From assembly GCA_902563095.1 (NCBI GenBank), contig CACEWA010000012.1, forward strand, positions 1 to 37,070: DNA of 37,070 nucleotides, given 5' to 3'. Under the pieces are notes generated by a model. The model searched no databases, was not told the origin of the DNA, and saw only the letters and a program-made list of their open reading frames with translations. Below are positions 15,690-23,916 of the stretch, piece after piece. Within the stretch, counting starts at the first letter, position 1; the number at the start of each line of letters is the position of its first letter. The DNA is from an uncultured Candidatus Poseidoniales archaeon (GTDB lineage: Archaea; Thermoplasmatota; Poseidoniia; Poseidoniales; Poseidoniaceae). The position numbers were made by a program, and so were the translations under genes.

Positions 15690-16817
15690 ATGGCAGATGT
15701 TGCACCACTGCTCAAAGAGGACGGCGAACCATTCAAAGTCGCAGTATTGATTCCCACAATCAATAATGCAGATGAACTGGATATCGTTTTGGGAAGACTA
15801 ACAAACCAAACCTACCCTGATTTTGAAATCGTAATCTCCGATTCGAAGTCTAAGGACCATACCAAGGAAGTCTGTGAGAAGTACGGAGTTACTTGGATTG
15901 ATGACCCGTCCCGCAATCGCGCAAACGCATGTAATTACGCTCTAGAACAAATGGACCATGACCTTGTTCTGTTTACCGATGACGATACGATTCCACCTCT
16001 GGACTGGGTTGAAAAATTAGTTCGCTGGTTTGATGACCCTAATGTTGGAGCAGTCGGTGGACCGAATTTCGCCCCAGACGAAGACCCGTTCGGAGCGAAG
16101 TGCGCAGATGTTGCATTCTGTACAAAGTTCATGACAGCAGGTACCAGATACGGTGCACAGCCTAAGGGGAAGTTGGTTCCAATCACTCACAATCCTGGAG
16201 TAAACTGTGCTCATAGGATGGCTAACCTGAGAGAGGTTGGCTTCTTCGAGGATGGATGCATCGGCGCAGAAGATGTTGTACTGGATGCAAAAATTCAGCG
16301 TGCAGGACACAAGTTGTTCATCGACCCTGAAAATGTGATGCCACACAGGCGTCGACGACCATTTAGGCCATACATGAAACAGATGAGAAATTATGGCTAC
16401 ACAAGAATGGTTGCAAACAAGCGCTGGCCAGAAATTGCAGAATGGTCTCACACTGCGATTGGATTCTTCCCATGGATTGTAATCGCTGCTGCAATCAGCA
16501 CGATTTTCGGAGCTGCGACTGGGGGTGCAGCAGCAGACACATGGTTCACTCTAAGTGGAGAATGGGATATTTCGAGAATAGCATTCCATCTCCCAACTGG
16601 CCTAGCAGGAATATACATCGGAATTTCATGGCTTGGTGCTGCGATTGGGACAAGCCCTCATCGCAACATTGGAACTGTTTTCTTGGCCCCGCTTTTCGTA
16701 TTCCTAGCTCACTGGGCGTACGGTGCTGGAGTTAACAAAGCGTGGAAAGAGATTCGCAAAACCGGCGGGAGTGCAGGAGTAGGCGAACAGATCGACGATA
16801 GGATTCGTACCGCTTGA
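15690..16817 (+). CDS. Family 2 glycosyltransferase with C-terminal membrane helices
   Basis: About 375 aa from this ATG. The GT2 (GT-A fold) domain starts at VAVLIPTINNADELD. It has a nucleotide-sugar-binding region with VISDSKSKDHT, the metal-binding FTDDDTIPPLDW (DDD motif), GGPNFAPDE, and an acidic ED-type catalytic motif in CIGAEDVVLDAKIQRAG. Two to three hydrophobic segments near the C-terminus (WIVIAAAISTIFGAA; HLPTGLAGIYIGISWLGAA; VFLAPLFVFLAHWAYG) anchor it. It probably transfers sugars in N-glycan or surface-polysaccharide synthesis at the cytoplasmic membrane face. The frame is open back to ATG 15561, only 17 nt from the PCNA start. The later ATGs at 15651 or 15690 leave room for promoters; the start is uncertain. 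Confidence 0.85.
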   Translation: MADVAPLLKEDGEPFKVAVLIPTINNADELDIVLGRLTNQTYPDFEIVISDSKSKDHTKEVCEKYGVTWIDDPSRNRANACNYALEQMDHDLVLFTDDDTIPPLDWVEKLVRWFDDPNVGAVGGPNFAPDEDPFGAKCADVAFCTKFMTAGTRYGAQPKGKLVPITHNPGVNCAHRMANLREVGFFEDGCIGAEDVVLDAKIQRAGHKLFIDPENVMPHRRRRPFRPYMKQMRNYGYTRMVANKRWPEIAEWSHTAIGFFPWIVIAAAISTIFGAATGGAAADTWFTLSGEWDISRIAFHLPTGLAGIYIGISWLGAAIGTSPHRNIGTVFLAPLFVFLAHWAYGAGVNKAWKEIRKTGGSAGVGEQIDDRIRTA

Positions 16818-16830
16818 CTAATTTTATGCA

Positions 16831-16848
16831 GGTCCCGAGGTAGGGACC
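16831..16848 (+). repeat. Inverted repeat around a ribosome-binding site
   Basis: GGTCCC-GAGGTA-GGGACC is a perfect 6-bp inverted repeat whose loop contains the Shine-Dalgarno-like GAGGT. It ends three bases before the ATG at 16852. In mRNA it would form a GC-rich hairpin directly at the translation start. Confidence 0.5.
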
Positions 16849-16851
16849 GTT

Positions 16852-17151
16852 ATGGCGCAGACATTTCGTGAGAGAGTCAATGCGCCTGATGAATCCAATG
16901 ATGCCAGAGAGATTTGGATGTTAATCCGTAGTTGGTTAACAATTTTCCGAGTTCTTTTGGTAATCGCGATTATCATCATCGCTGAAATTTTTGAAGAGGT
17001 TGCTCTGTTCAATTTCTCATTATCTGTATGGGCAATAGTCGTAGGTTTCCCGCTATTCCTACTAGTGTCAATGGTCATCATTCAAGGAGACAAGCGATTT
17101 GCCCCCGACCTTGAAGAAAAGCGCAGAAAGCGAGTAGAGGATAGTGGATAA
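16852..17151 (+). CDS. Small membrane protein, 99 aa
   Basis: 99 aa with a charged N-terminus (MAQTFRERVNAPDESNDARE), two TM helices (about 30-47 and 58-77) and a basic cytoplasmic tail (EEKRRKRVEDSG). Both termini are predicted inside. No family recognised. It follows the glycosyltransferase by 34 nt, so co-transcription is plausible. The RBS is held in a small hairpin. Its TAA abuts the stop of the convergent ABC exporter with zero spacing. Confidence 0.72.
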   Translation: MAQTFRERVNAPDESNDAREIWMLIRSWLTIFRVLLVIAIIIIAEIFEEVALFNFSLSVWAIVVGFPLFLLVSMVIIQGDKRFAPDLEEKRRKRVEDSG

Positions 17152-19017
17152 TCAGCGTTGACCTGTCTGAATCTGCCACTGGCTAGCATAAACACCTTTG
17201 TTTGCGATTAAACTCTCGTGAGTTCCCCTCTCAACTATTGCACCATCTACCATAGAGATGATTTCTTCAGCATTACGAATCGTTGACAACCTGTGAGCAA
17301 CCGCAATAGTAGTTCTATTATCTCCACTAGCGATCAGATTCTCCTGAATTCTCTTCTCGGTTTCGGCATCTAATGCACTCGATGCCTCATCCAAAACTAG
17401 CAAACTAGGATTCTTCAGTAAAGCCCTAGCGAGAGAGACTCTTGCTCTTTGACCACCCGATAGTTTGGTTCCTCTGTCACCAACCATGGTTTCCAATCCA
17501 TCCTCGAAATCATTGACGAATTCTGCAGCACCTGCTAATTCTAGAGCCTTCATTATCTCTTCATCATTCGATTCACGGTTGTAGGCAACGTTCTGCTTCA
17601 ATGTTCCAAAGAAGAGGAACGGCTCTTGGCTTACGAAGCCCATTCCGGCACGAACTGAATCTAGTGTCAAATCTTGAACATCAATGCCGTTGACTAGAAC
17701 TCTTCCTTCTTGTGGCTCATAGTAGCGCATCAACAATTTCAGAATCGTAGTTTTACCTGCTCCAGTGTGACCCATAACGCCAATGAACTCTCCGGCATTA
17801 ACATTGAATGAGATTCCTGCGAGAACCTTTGTAGAGGTTCCCGGATAGGTAAAGTGAACATTTTCAAATTCGATGGAAGTGATTGCACCATCCAATTCCT
17901 TTGCATCTTCCTTGTCGGTAATCGTTGGCTCTAAATCGACTAGGGCGAATACTCTTCTAGCACTAGCTTCACCTTTCTGTAATTGATTTACAAGCATTCC
18001 AAATATGAACATAGGCATCGTCATCCTAGTTGAAATCAAAAGGAAAGTTACCAATTGTCCTGTGGTTATATCTCCTGACTTAGTGAGATAACCTCCTACA
18101 GTAACCAACAGACCAAACGCGATTCCTGCAATTCCATACAAACCGGGTAAGAAGCGGTTTCTATCTCTGCTTGCGCCTATGGCTTGATCTCGATAAGCGG
18201 TTGATTCTTCATCTACACGGTTCGCTTCCCATTCCTGAGCATTGTAAGCCTGAACTACAGAAATTCCAGAAATAACGTTCTCAAGAACTGCGGTGATGTC
18301 CCCCGTAGACTCTCTTTGTTGGCGGTACTTTCTCTGCACACGGGTAGAGAACAAGTAGACTAGTGGAATAATTAGAACCAGAGGTGCAAACAGAACTGCT
18401 GCTAACTTCCAACTCATCAATACTAGAATCAAAAATGCTGTGCCGAATGTTACAACAATCCTAATTATCGAAGTTGAAGCATCGCTAATTACATCCTCTA
18501 ACTGATTTACATCAGCAGATAAAACGCTCATCAGTTGACCTGTTTGACGTAAATCATAGTACGAGGCTTCCATGTCGATAAGAGACTTTGTCGCATCCAA
18601 TCTCAAGTCGTGTTGTACTTTGTAACCCAAAGTTTGCCAACAGTACTCGCTGATTCCTTGGAATACAGCTAGGCTGGCAAAACCTAGGAAAATGAGCAGC
18701 CCATATCCGATGGCTAAATTGTCAGTAACTAGAGGAAAAATGGTTTCGTCGAGTAAATCCCGCATGCCACCAAATGTACCCTCTGTATCATTTCCTGCAT
18801 AGTAATCAACAGCAAATCCGATGAATACGAAAGGCAGTAAATCAGCAAATCTAGCCATGCCATTTGCCAAAATACCTGTCAATGCACGCTTTTTGTACTT
18901 CAATCCGTAAGGTACTATCCTCCAGATTTGTTTACCAAGAACCTCTACTTTGGAAAGATTCAACTCTTCAGGAGAAAGGTGGTCATACTGTGCTGCCCGC
19001 GGATTACCTGCTCCCAT
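17152..19017 (-). CDS. ABC exporter (fused permease-ATPase, MsbA-like half transporter)
   Basis: 621 aa. The N-terminal type I exporter membrane domain spans about 45-350 with six hydrophobic segments. The C-terminal nucleotide-binding domain has Walker A GHTGAGKTT (about 415), Q-loop in GFVSQEPFLFFG, signature LSGGQRARVSLARAL (about 517), Walker B LLVLDEASSALD and H-loop AVAHRLSTI. All ATPase motifs are intact, so an active homodimeric exporter of lipids, lipid-linked glycans or drugs is expected. The substrate is unknown; the nearby glycosyltransferase makes a glycolipid possible. Start ATG 19017 (MGAGNPRAAQYDH). It shares a 78-nt divergent region with the giant subtilase. Confidence 0.92.
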   Translation of the reverse strand: MGAGNPRAAQYDHLSPEELNLSKVEVLGKQIWRIVPYGLKYKKRALTGILANGMARFADLLPFVFIGFAVDYYAGNDTEGTFGGMRDLLDETIFPLVTDNLAIGYGLLIFLGFASLAVFQGISEYCWQTLGYKVQHDLRLDATKSLIDMEASYYDLRQTGQLMSVLSADVNQLEDVISDASTSIIRIVVTFGTAFLILVLMSWKLAAVLFAPLVLIIPLVYLFSTRVQRKYRQQRESTGDITAVLENVISGISVVQAYNAQEWEANRVDEESTAYRDQAIGASRDRNRFLPGLYGIAGIAFGLLVTVGGYLTKSGDITTGQLVTFLLISTRMTMPMFIFGMLVNQLQKGEASARRVFALVDLEPTITDKEDAKELDGAITSIEFENVHFTYPGTSTKVLAGISFNVNAGEFIGVMGHTGAGKTTILKLLMRYYEPQEGRVLVNGIDVQDLTLDSVRAGMGFVSQEPFLFFGTLKQNVAYNRESNDEEIMKALELAGAAEFVNDFEDGLETMVGDRGTKLSGGQRARVSLARALLKNPSLLVLDEASSALDAETEKRIQENLIASGDNRTTIAVAHRLSTIRNAEEIISMVDGAIVERGTHESLIANKGVYASQWQIQTGQR

Positions 19018-19051
19018 AAACGGGCGTCTAGGGCTGAGATTATGAAGGTGC

Positions 19052-19077
19052 GTAGGATGATAACATTCATCCCCTAC
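19052..19077. promoter_or_regulatory. Imperfect inverted repeat in the exporter/subtilase divergent promoter
   Basis: GTAGGATGA-(6 nt)-TCATCCCCTAC forms a 9-bp inverted repeat with a two-base bulge. It lies in the middle of the 78-nt region between two divergent starts. Position and symmetry suggest a regulator operator or 5'-UTR hairpin. A tandem GTAACAT-AGTAACAT follows just before the subtilase ATG. Confidence 0.35.
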
Positions 19078-19095
19078 TCAGTGTAACATAGTAAC

Positions 19096-22000
19096 ATGCG
19101 TGCTATGGCACTTGTCGGGTTGCTGATTTTATCTTCTTTCACATCTGTTGCTGCTTGGCAGCCACAAAGCAGTCACGGAGAGAACATTGGATTGGCAAAT
19201 GGAGATATTGAATCCATACCTTTGGAGCAATTTGCAGACTTACCACAACATGGATTTTGGATGTTGACTCATGAATATCCGGTTCCATCTAATTGGGTCA
19301 CTGATTTAGCGGAAGCAGGTGTAGAATGTTGGTCATTCTTACCGGATTCTGCATTCCACTGTGAATTGAATGGACATACTCCTTCAGAATTGGCTAAACT
19401 CGAAGTTAATGGGATGGTGAAAATGCCTCCTTCTGCTAAATTGCATCCTCATCTAATGCCTTCATTGAAAGGTGAAATGCAATCCTGGTTCATTACCGAA
19501 GGCATGGGAATAATCAATGTCATTCTATCGGGAGATGAATTGCCGGAAGGGATTCATGACCGAGGCGATATTGAAGTAAAATCACACAGTTGGAGATGGG
19601 CTACAGTCGAAGTCAAGACCAGCGGTGTACAGTGGCTATCAGAACAACCAGAAGTAGAATGGCTTGAACCTAGATTCGAGAAGGCGATTATGAATGATGT
19701 TGCTGACGAAGTCATCGGTGCTACAGTACTGTGGAATGCTACACAAATGGCAGGTATTGATTCTTCATGGAATGCACTAGATGGAACTGGAATCATTGTA
19801 GCTGTATCCGATACCGGCTTAGACAATGGTGTAAACAATACCAACATGCATCCTGATTTCCGAGATCACATCGTTGGAATTCATTCGTACGGAATCCCGT
19901 CAACTTCCCAGTGGTTAGCCAACTCACCTTACAATGATGGGGCATCAGACTTAGATTCTGGTCATGGAACTCACGTCGCTGGCTCAGTATTAGGAGACGG
20001 AACTCAATCCTCTGGCGCTATTACAGGCATAGCACCAGAAGCCAGACTGTATATGCAAGCAACTGAAGTATGGACTGATTGGACTACATATGTTGAGAAT
20101 AACTACGGTTACACTGACGATTACACTCTGATGGGAATTCCAGATGACCTCAGATATATGTTCGATGACGCTGCTGATAATGGCTCTCACATTCACACTA
20201 ATTCGTGGGGCTCATCAGTCGCCGGACAATATACAACCAGTTCTATGCAAACTGATTACTCTGCAAGAAATCACAGCGGAATGCTAATCTTATTCTCAGC
20301 GGGTAACTCTGGAGTGGATGGAAATAGTAACGGAGAAATTGATGATGACAGTTTGGGGGCTCCTGCTACTAGCAAAAATGTACTAACAGTTGGAGCTTCA
20401 GAAAATGACCGCGGGTCTCAAATCAGTACTGAATGGGGTCATTGGTGGCCGGGTAGTTTCCCGACTGACCCAATCAACTCTGACAAGATGGCAAACAATA
20501 CCCAAGGTATGGCTGCATTCTCCAGCAGAGGGCCTGTAGATGATGGAAGAATGAAACCTGATATTTCAGCACCTGGCACATTTATCTTGTCAGCAAAGAG
20601 CAGGTCCACTAGCAGTACTGGATGGTTGGCACATTCAAATTCCGACTACACCTACATGGGAGGAACAAGCATGTCTACCCCGCTTACTGCGGGAGCATCC
20701 GCTCTAATCTATCAGCATTTGATTGACAATATGAATCACCCTGACCCTACAAGCGCTCTTGTAAAGGGGATAATCACAGTTAGTGCTCATGATATGACTG
20801 GCCAATATGGCTCTTCGACAAATGGTGCTGGCGAAACCGCTCCGAATTATCACGAAGGTTGGGGTCTACTAGACCTTGACAAAGCTGTGAATACATCATG
20901 GGTTGACAACGAGTCTGTCAATACTGGAGACACCAGAGGTTGGAAGTTCACAGTTCCTAACGGCGCACCAGATCTCAAAGTAATGGTCTCTTGGACAGAC
21001 CCACCTAGCACACCTTCTGCTTCTACAAATCTAGTAAATGATATTGATTTCGCAGTAAAGGACCCTAGCGGTAATTGGGTAGAATACGGTAACAACCTAG
21101 ACAACCTGATAGGAACCACAATTTCTTCTCCTGCAGCAGGAATGTGGGAAATTCACGTCAATGGAACCAATATTCCGACTGGACCTCAACACTTCTCTAT
21201 GGTTATTGATGCACCATATTCAATGATCAACATCTCTGCAGATGCAGATGGTGATGGATTCATTGACACTCTAGATGACTGCCCGAACACTGCAGGTTCT
21301 TCTACGCAAGACCAAACTGGATGTCCAGATGGTGATGGCGATGGATGGTCCAATGTTGGAGACGATTTCCCTAACGAAGGAACACAATGGTCGGATTCTG
21401 ATGGAGATAACTTTGGCGATAACCCAGGAGGAGTAAATCCCGATTCTTGTACATCCGTAGTGGGAACATCTAGTTCCGATAGATACGGTTGTCCCGATAC
21501 AGATTCAGACTCTTGGTCCGACCCCGATGGCGGCTGGACAGCGTTCCAAGGAGCGGATGCATGTGCATCAACATGGGGTAATTCTACTCTAGATCGGAAT
21601 GGGTGTTTGGACGAAGATGGTGATGGACAATCCGACCTAAACGATGCTCTACTCAATGACGATACCCAATGGCTTGATACGGATGGTGATGGTTACTATG
21701 ACAATCCTAATCCGGCTACCAATTGGGATGACTGCCCCTCTATTTGGGGTAACTCAACTATTGACAGGCAAGGTTGCTTAGATACCGATGGTGACGGTGT
21801 TTCAGATGATAATGACCCGTGGCCTACCGACCCTTCGAGGTCGATTGACACAGATGGTGACGGTTTTGCAGATAGCGAAGATGACTGTCCGAACTTCGCA
21901 GGTAACTCCACATGGATATTGGTAGGGTGTCTTGATGCAGATGGTGATGGAAGAACCGTGGAATACGACGCATTCCCTAACGACGGCACACAATGGAATG

Positions 22001-23787
22001 ACACTGACGGCGATGGTTTCGGTGATGAGCCAACTGGAAACTTCGCAGATGATTGTCCGAATACATATGGTGATTCGTGGCAAAACGGCACTCTAGGTTG
22101 CCCTGATTCCGATGGCGATGGATGGTCAAATGGGGAAGATAGTTTCACCAATGATTCTACTCAGTGGCACGATGTTGACGGTGATGGATATGGTGACAAC
22201 ATCGGTGGTACAAACCCTGATTCATGCCCTACAACACCCGGCAATTCAACTCAAGGTGACGTCTTAGGATGCCCTGATTCCGATGGCGATGGATGGGCAG
22301 ATTCAATCGATGACTTCCCTAATGATGACACTCAACATTCAGACCAAGACGGTGACGGTTTCGGTGATAATGCAACTGGAAACAATGCTGACGATTGTCC
22401 AATCACTTTCGGAAACTCTACTATCGATAGACTAGGATGTGTTGATACTGATGGCGACGGATACTCCGACATCAACGATGACTTCCCTACAGACCCAACT
22501 AGACACCTAGACACTGATGGCGATGGATATGCAGACTTTGAAGACGATTGTGCAACAGTACCCGGAACATCAACCAATGGCTCAATCGGCTGCTTCGATG
22601 CAGACCAAGACACATGGGCTGATGATGACGACTCATTCCCTCTAGATGCTACACAATGGAATGATACTGACATGGATGGCTTTGGAGACAACGCAAACGG
22701 CACAAACCCTGACGCTTGTCCTACCGTTTTCGGTAACAGTAGTTCCACGATTCTAGGTTGCCTAGATTCGGATGGAGATACTTGGGCAGATTTGATTGAT
22801 GTATTCCCGGATGATGGAACTGAATGGATTGACGATGATGCTGATGGCTTTGGAAATAATATCGACTTCTGCCCTGTCACTGCAGGAAATTCAACCAATG
22901 GCACAATTGGATGTATTGACAGCGATGGAGACGCATGGGCAGATAACAGTGATTTCTTGCCACAGGACCCTACGCAGTGGCTTGATTCTGATGGTGACGG
23001 ATACGGTGACAACCTAGCTGGAACCGATGGAGATAATTGTCCAAATGAGGCTGGTAATGCGATTTATGATTTGGTTGGATGCCCTGACAATGACCAAGAT
23101 GGTTGGTCGAATTCAGGTGATGCTTTCCCTGAAAGGCGTTCGCAGTACCAAGATACTGATGGCGATGGATATGGTGACAATAATTCACCAGGCGCAGAAC
23201 TTGCAGATCACTGGCCTGATGACCCTGAAAGGAACACTGCTGAAGTGTTACTTGAATGTGAACCGACGGAGTTTGAAATTGATTTAGCGTTAGACCCAAG
23301 TGTCAGATTCACTTGCTCGATAACAAATCTAATCCAAAATAATCTAACCGTGAGAGTAGAATGGAAATCGCTCAATGCGATAGATGCTGGAGTTAGAGTA
23401 CACGTTCTTGTCATCACTGGTAACGGCACTCAAACGGTTGCATTCTCTGGAAACATGGTAGAGAAAGGAGATATCAACTCGGTAATCGAAGCTTCTGAAC
23501 CAGGTGCCATCAAAAGTATGGCATACACATCCATTCAAATCGATGCCATCAATTCCGAAGATGGAGATTCGTTTGATGATATTTTAGACAAAGCGAAAGA
23601 TGTGCCTCATATCCAAGAGATTATTGCTGTAATTATTGCAATACTTCTCGCACTATTCCTAGCATTTAATGCAAGACGCAATGCACGTAAGAAGAAAGAG
23701 GAAAGAAGGCGGCAATTACAGCAGAGAATGGCTAGCGCATTTGTGATGGATGAGCATAACAGGCCAGGAAGGTTCCCACCTAATTGA
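19096..23787 (+). CDS. Giant secreted subtilase (S8) with thrombospondin type 3 repeats and C-terminal anchor
   Basis: 1563 aa. Signal peptide (MRAMALVGLLILSSFTSVAA), a ~180-residue propeptide-like region, then an S8 domain. The catalytic triad is D239 (AVSDTGLD), H290 (SGHGTHVAG) and S525 (GGTSMSTP), with oxyanion Asn N404 (SAGNSG). A beta-sandwich follows (about 620-705, GWKFTVPNG to FSMVID), as in kp43-like subtilases. Residues 716-1375 hold twelve calcium-binding thrombospondin type 3 units. A Cys-containing domain, one TM helix (about 1515-1535) and a basic cytoplasmic tail end the protein. It is likely a Ca-stabilised, cell-anchored protease degrading proteins or particles in seawater. 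Large TSP3/subtilase proteins are recognised in marine group II. The composition is very Asp-rich. Confidence 0.93.
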   Translation: MRAMALVGLLILSSFTSVAAWQPQSSHGENIGLANGDIESIPLEQFADLPQHGFWMLTHEYPVPSNWVTDLAEAGVECWSFLPDSAFHCELNGHTPSELAKLEVNGMVKMPPSAKLHPHLMPSLKGEMQSWFITEGMGIINVILSGDELPEGIHDRGDIEVKSHSWRWATVEVKTSGVQWLSEQPEVEWLEPRFEKAIMNDVADEVIGATVLWNATQMAGIDSSWNALDGTGIIVAVSDTGLDNGVNNTNMHPDFRDHIVGIHSYGIPSTSQWLANSPYNDGASDLDSGHGTHVAGSVLGDGTQSSGAITGIAPEARLYMQATEVWTDWTTYVENNYGYTDDYTLMGIPDDLRYMFDDAADNGSHIHTNSWGSSVAGQYTTSSMQTDYSARNHSGMLILFSAGNSGVDGNSNGEIDDDSLGAPATSKNVLTVGASENDRGSQISTEWGHWWPGSFPTDPINSDKMANNTQGMAAFSSRGPVDDGRMKPDISAPGTFILSAKSRSTSSTGWLAHSNSDYTYMGGTSMSTPLTAGASALIYQHLIDNMNHPDPTSALVKGIITVSAHDMTGQYGSSTNGAGETAPNYHEGWGLLDLDKAVNTSWVDNESVNTGDTRGWKFTVPNGAPDLKVMVSWTDPPSTPSASTNLVNDIDFAVKDPSGNWVEYGNNLDNLIGTTISSPAAGMWEIHVNGTNIPTGPQHFSMVIDAPYSMINISADADGDGFIDTLDDCPNTAGSSTQDQTGCPDGDGDGWSNVGDDFPNEGTQWSDSDGDNFGDNPGGVNPDSCTSVVGTSSSDRYGCPDTDSDSWSDPDGGWTAFQGADACASTWGNSTLDRNGCLDEDGDGQSDLNDALLNDDTQWLDTDGDGYYDNPNPATNWDDCPSIWGNSTIDRQGCLDTDGDGVSDDNDPWPTDPSRSIDTDGDGFADSEDDCPNFAGNSTWILVGCLDADGDGRTVEYDAFPNDGTQWNDTDGDGFGDEPTGNFADDCPNTYGDSWQNGTLGCPDSDGDGWSNGEDSFTNDSTQWHDVDGDGYGDNIGGTNPDSCPTTPGNSTQGDVLGCPDSDGDGWADSIDDFPNDDTQHSDQDGDGFGDNATGNNADDCPITFGNSTIDRLGCVDTDGDGYSDINDDFPTDPTRHLDTDGDGYADFEDDCATVPGTSTNGSIGCFDADQDTWADDDDSFPLDATQWNDTDMDGFGDNANGTNPDACPTVFGNSSSTILGCLDSDGDTWADLIDVFPDDGTEWIDDDADGFGNNIDFCPVTAGNSTNGTIGCIDSDGDAWADNSDFLPQDPTQWLDSDGDGYGDNLAGTDGDNCPNEAGNAIYDLVGCPDNDQDGWSNSGDAFPERRSQYQDTDGDGYGDNNSPGAELADHWPDDPERNTAEVLLECEPTEFEIDLALDPSVRFTCSITNLIQNNLTVRVEWKSLNAIDAGVRVHVLVITGNGTQTVAFSGNMVEKGDINSVIEASEPGAIKSMAYTSIQIDAINSEDGDSFDDILDKAKDVPHIQEIIAVIIAILLALFLAFNARRNARKKKEERRRQLQQRMASAFVMDEHNRPGRFPPN
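21241..23220 (+). repeat. Twelve tandem TSP3-type protein repeats
   Basis: Twelve units averaging about 55 residues. Each contains a Cys-(P)-x(n)-Cys pair around a GNST-like N-glycosylation sequon, a DxDGDGW calcium loop, and a second DTDGDGFGD loop. Unit borders can be followed by the recurring DDCPxxxGNST. At DNA level the units are related but diverged (GATGGTGATGG-like cores), so this is an old expansion kept by selection, not a recent satellite. Confidence 0.9.
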
Positions 23788-23800
23788 AACCGAATTGGCT

Positions 23801-23808
23801 AAGAATAA
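23801..23808 (+). promoter_or_regulatory. Possible TATA box of tRNA-Gly
   Basis: AAGAATAA lies 24-31 nt upstream of the tRNA 5' end, the right distance for an archaeal TATA element. It is weak in sequence. Confidence 0.28.
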
Positions 23809-23831
23809 GATGCCCTCGGATGGTTTACTAC

Positions 23832-23903
23832 GCGGATATGGTGAAGTGGTTATCACCTGAGGTTTCCAACCTCATGTCGTGGGTTCGATTCCCGCTATCC
23901 GCA
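23832..23903 (+). tRNA. tRNA-Gly(TCC)
   Basis: A complete 72-nt cloverleaf. The acceptor stem is GCGGATA/TATCCGC, the D stem GTGA/TCAC with loop AGTGGTTA, and the anticodon stem TGAGG/CCTCA with 7-nt loop TTTCCAA (anticodon TCC, 23865-23867, reading GGA). The variable loop has 4 nt. The T stem GTGGG/CCCGC has loop TTCGATT, and the discriminator is A. There is no intron and CCA is not encoded. No integrase or attachment-site repeat is seen next to it. Confidence 0.95.
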
Positions 23904-23916
23904 CTCTAAATTAATC

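Noticed and set aside
21186-23012. Long antisense ORFs (up to 226 aa) opposite the subtilase repeat region
   Set aside because: They are Ser/Pro/His-rich shadows of the Asp/Gly/Thr-rich TSP3 codons on the other strand, with no recognisable domain or start signal.
23832-23903. tRNA-Gly as a possible integration (att) site
   Set aside because: No integrase gene, no direct repeat of the tRNA 3' end and no compositional break was seen on either side.
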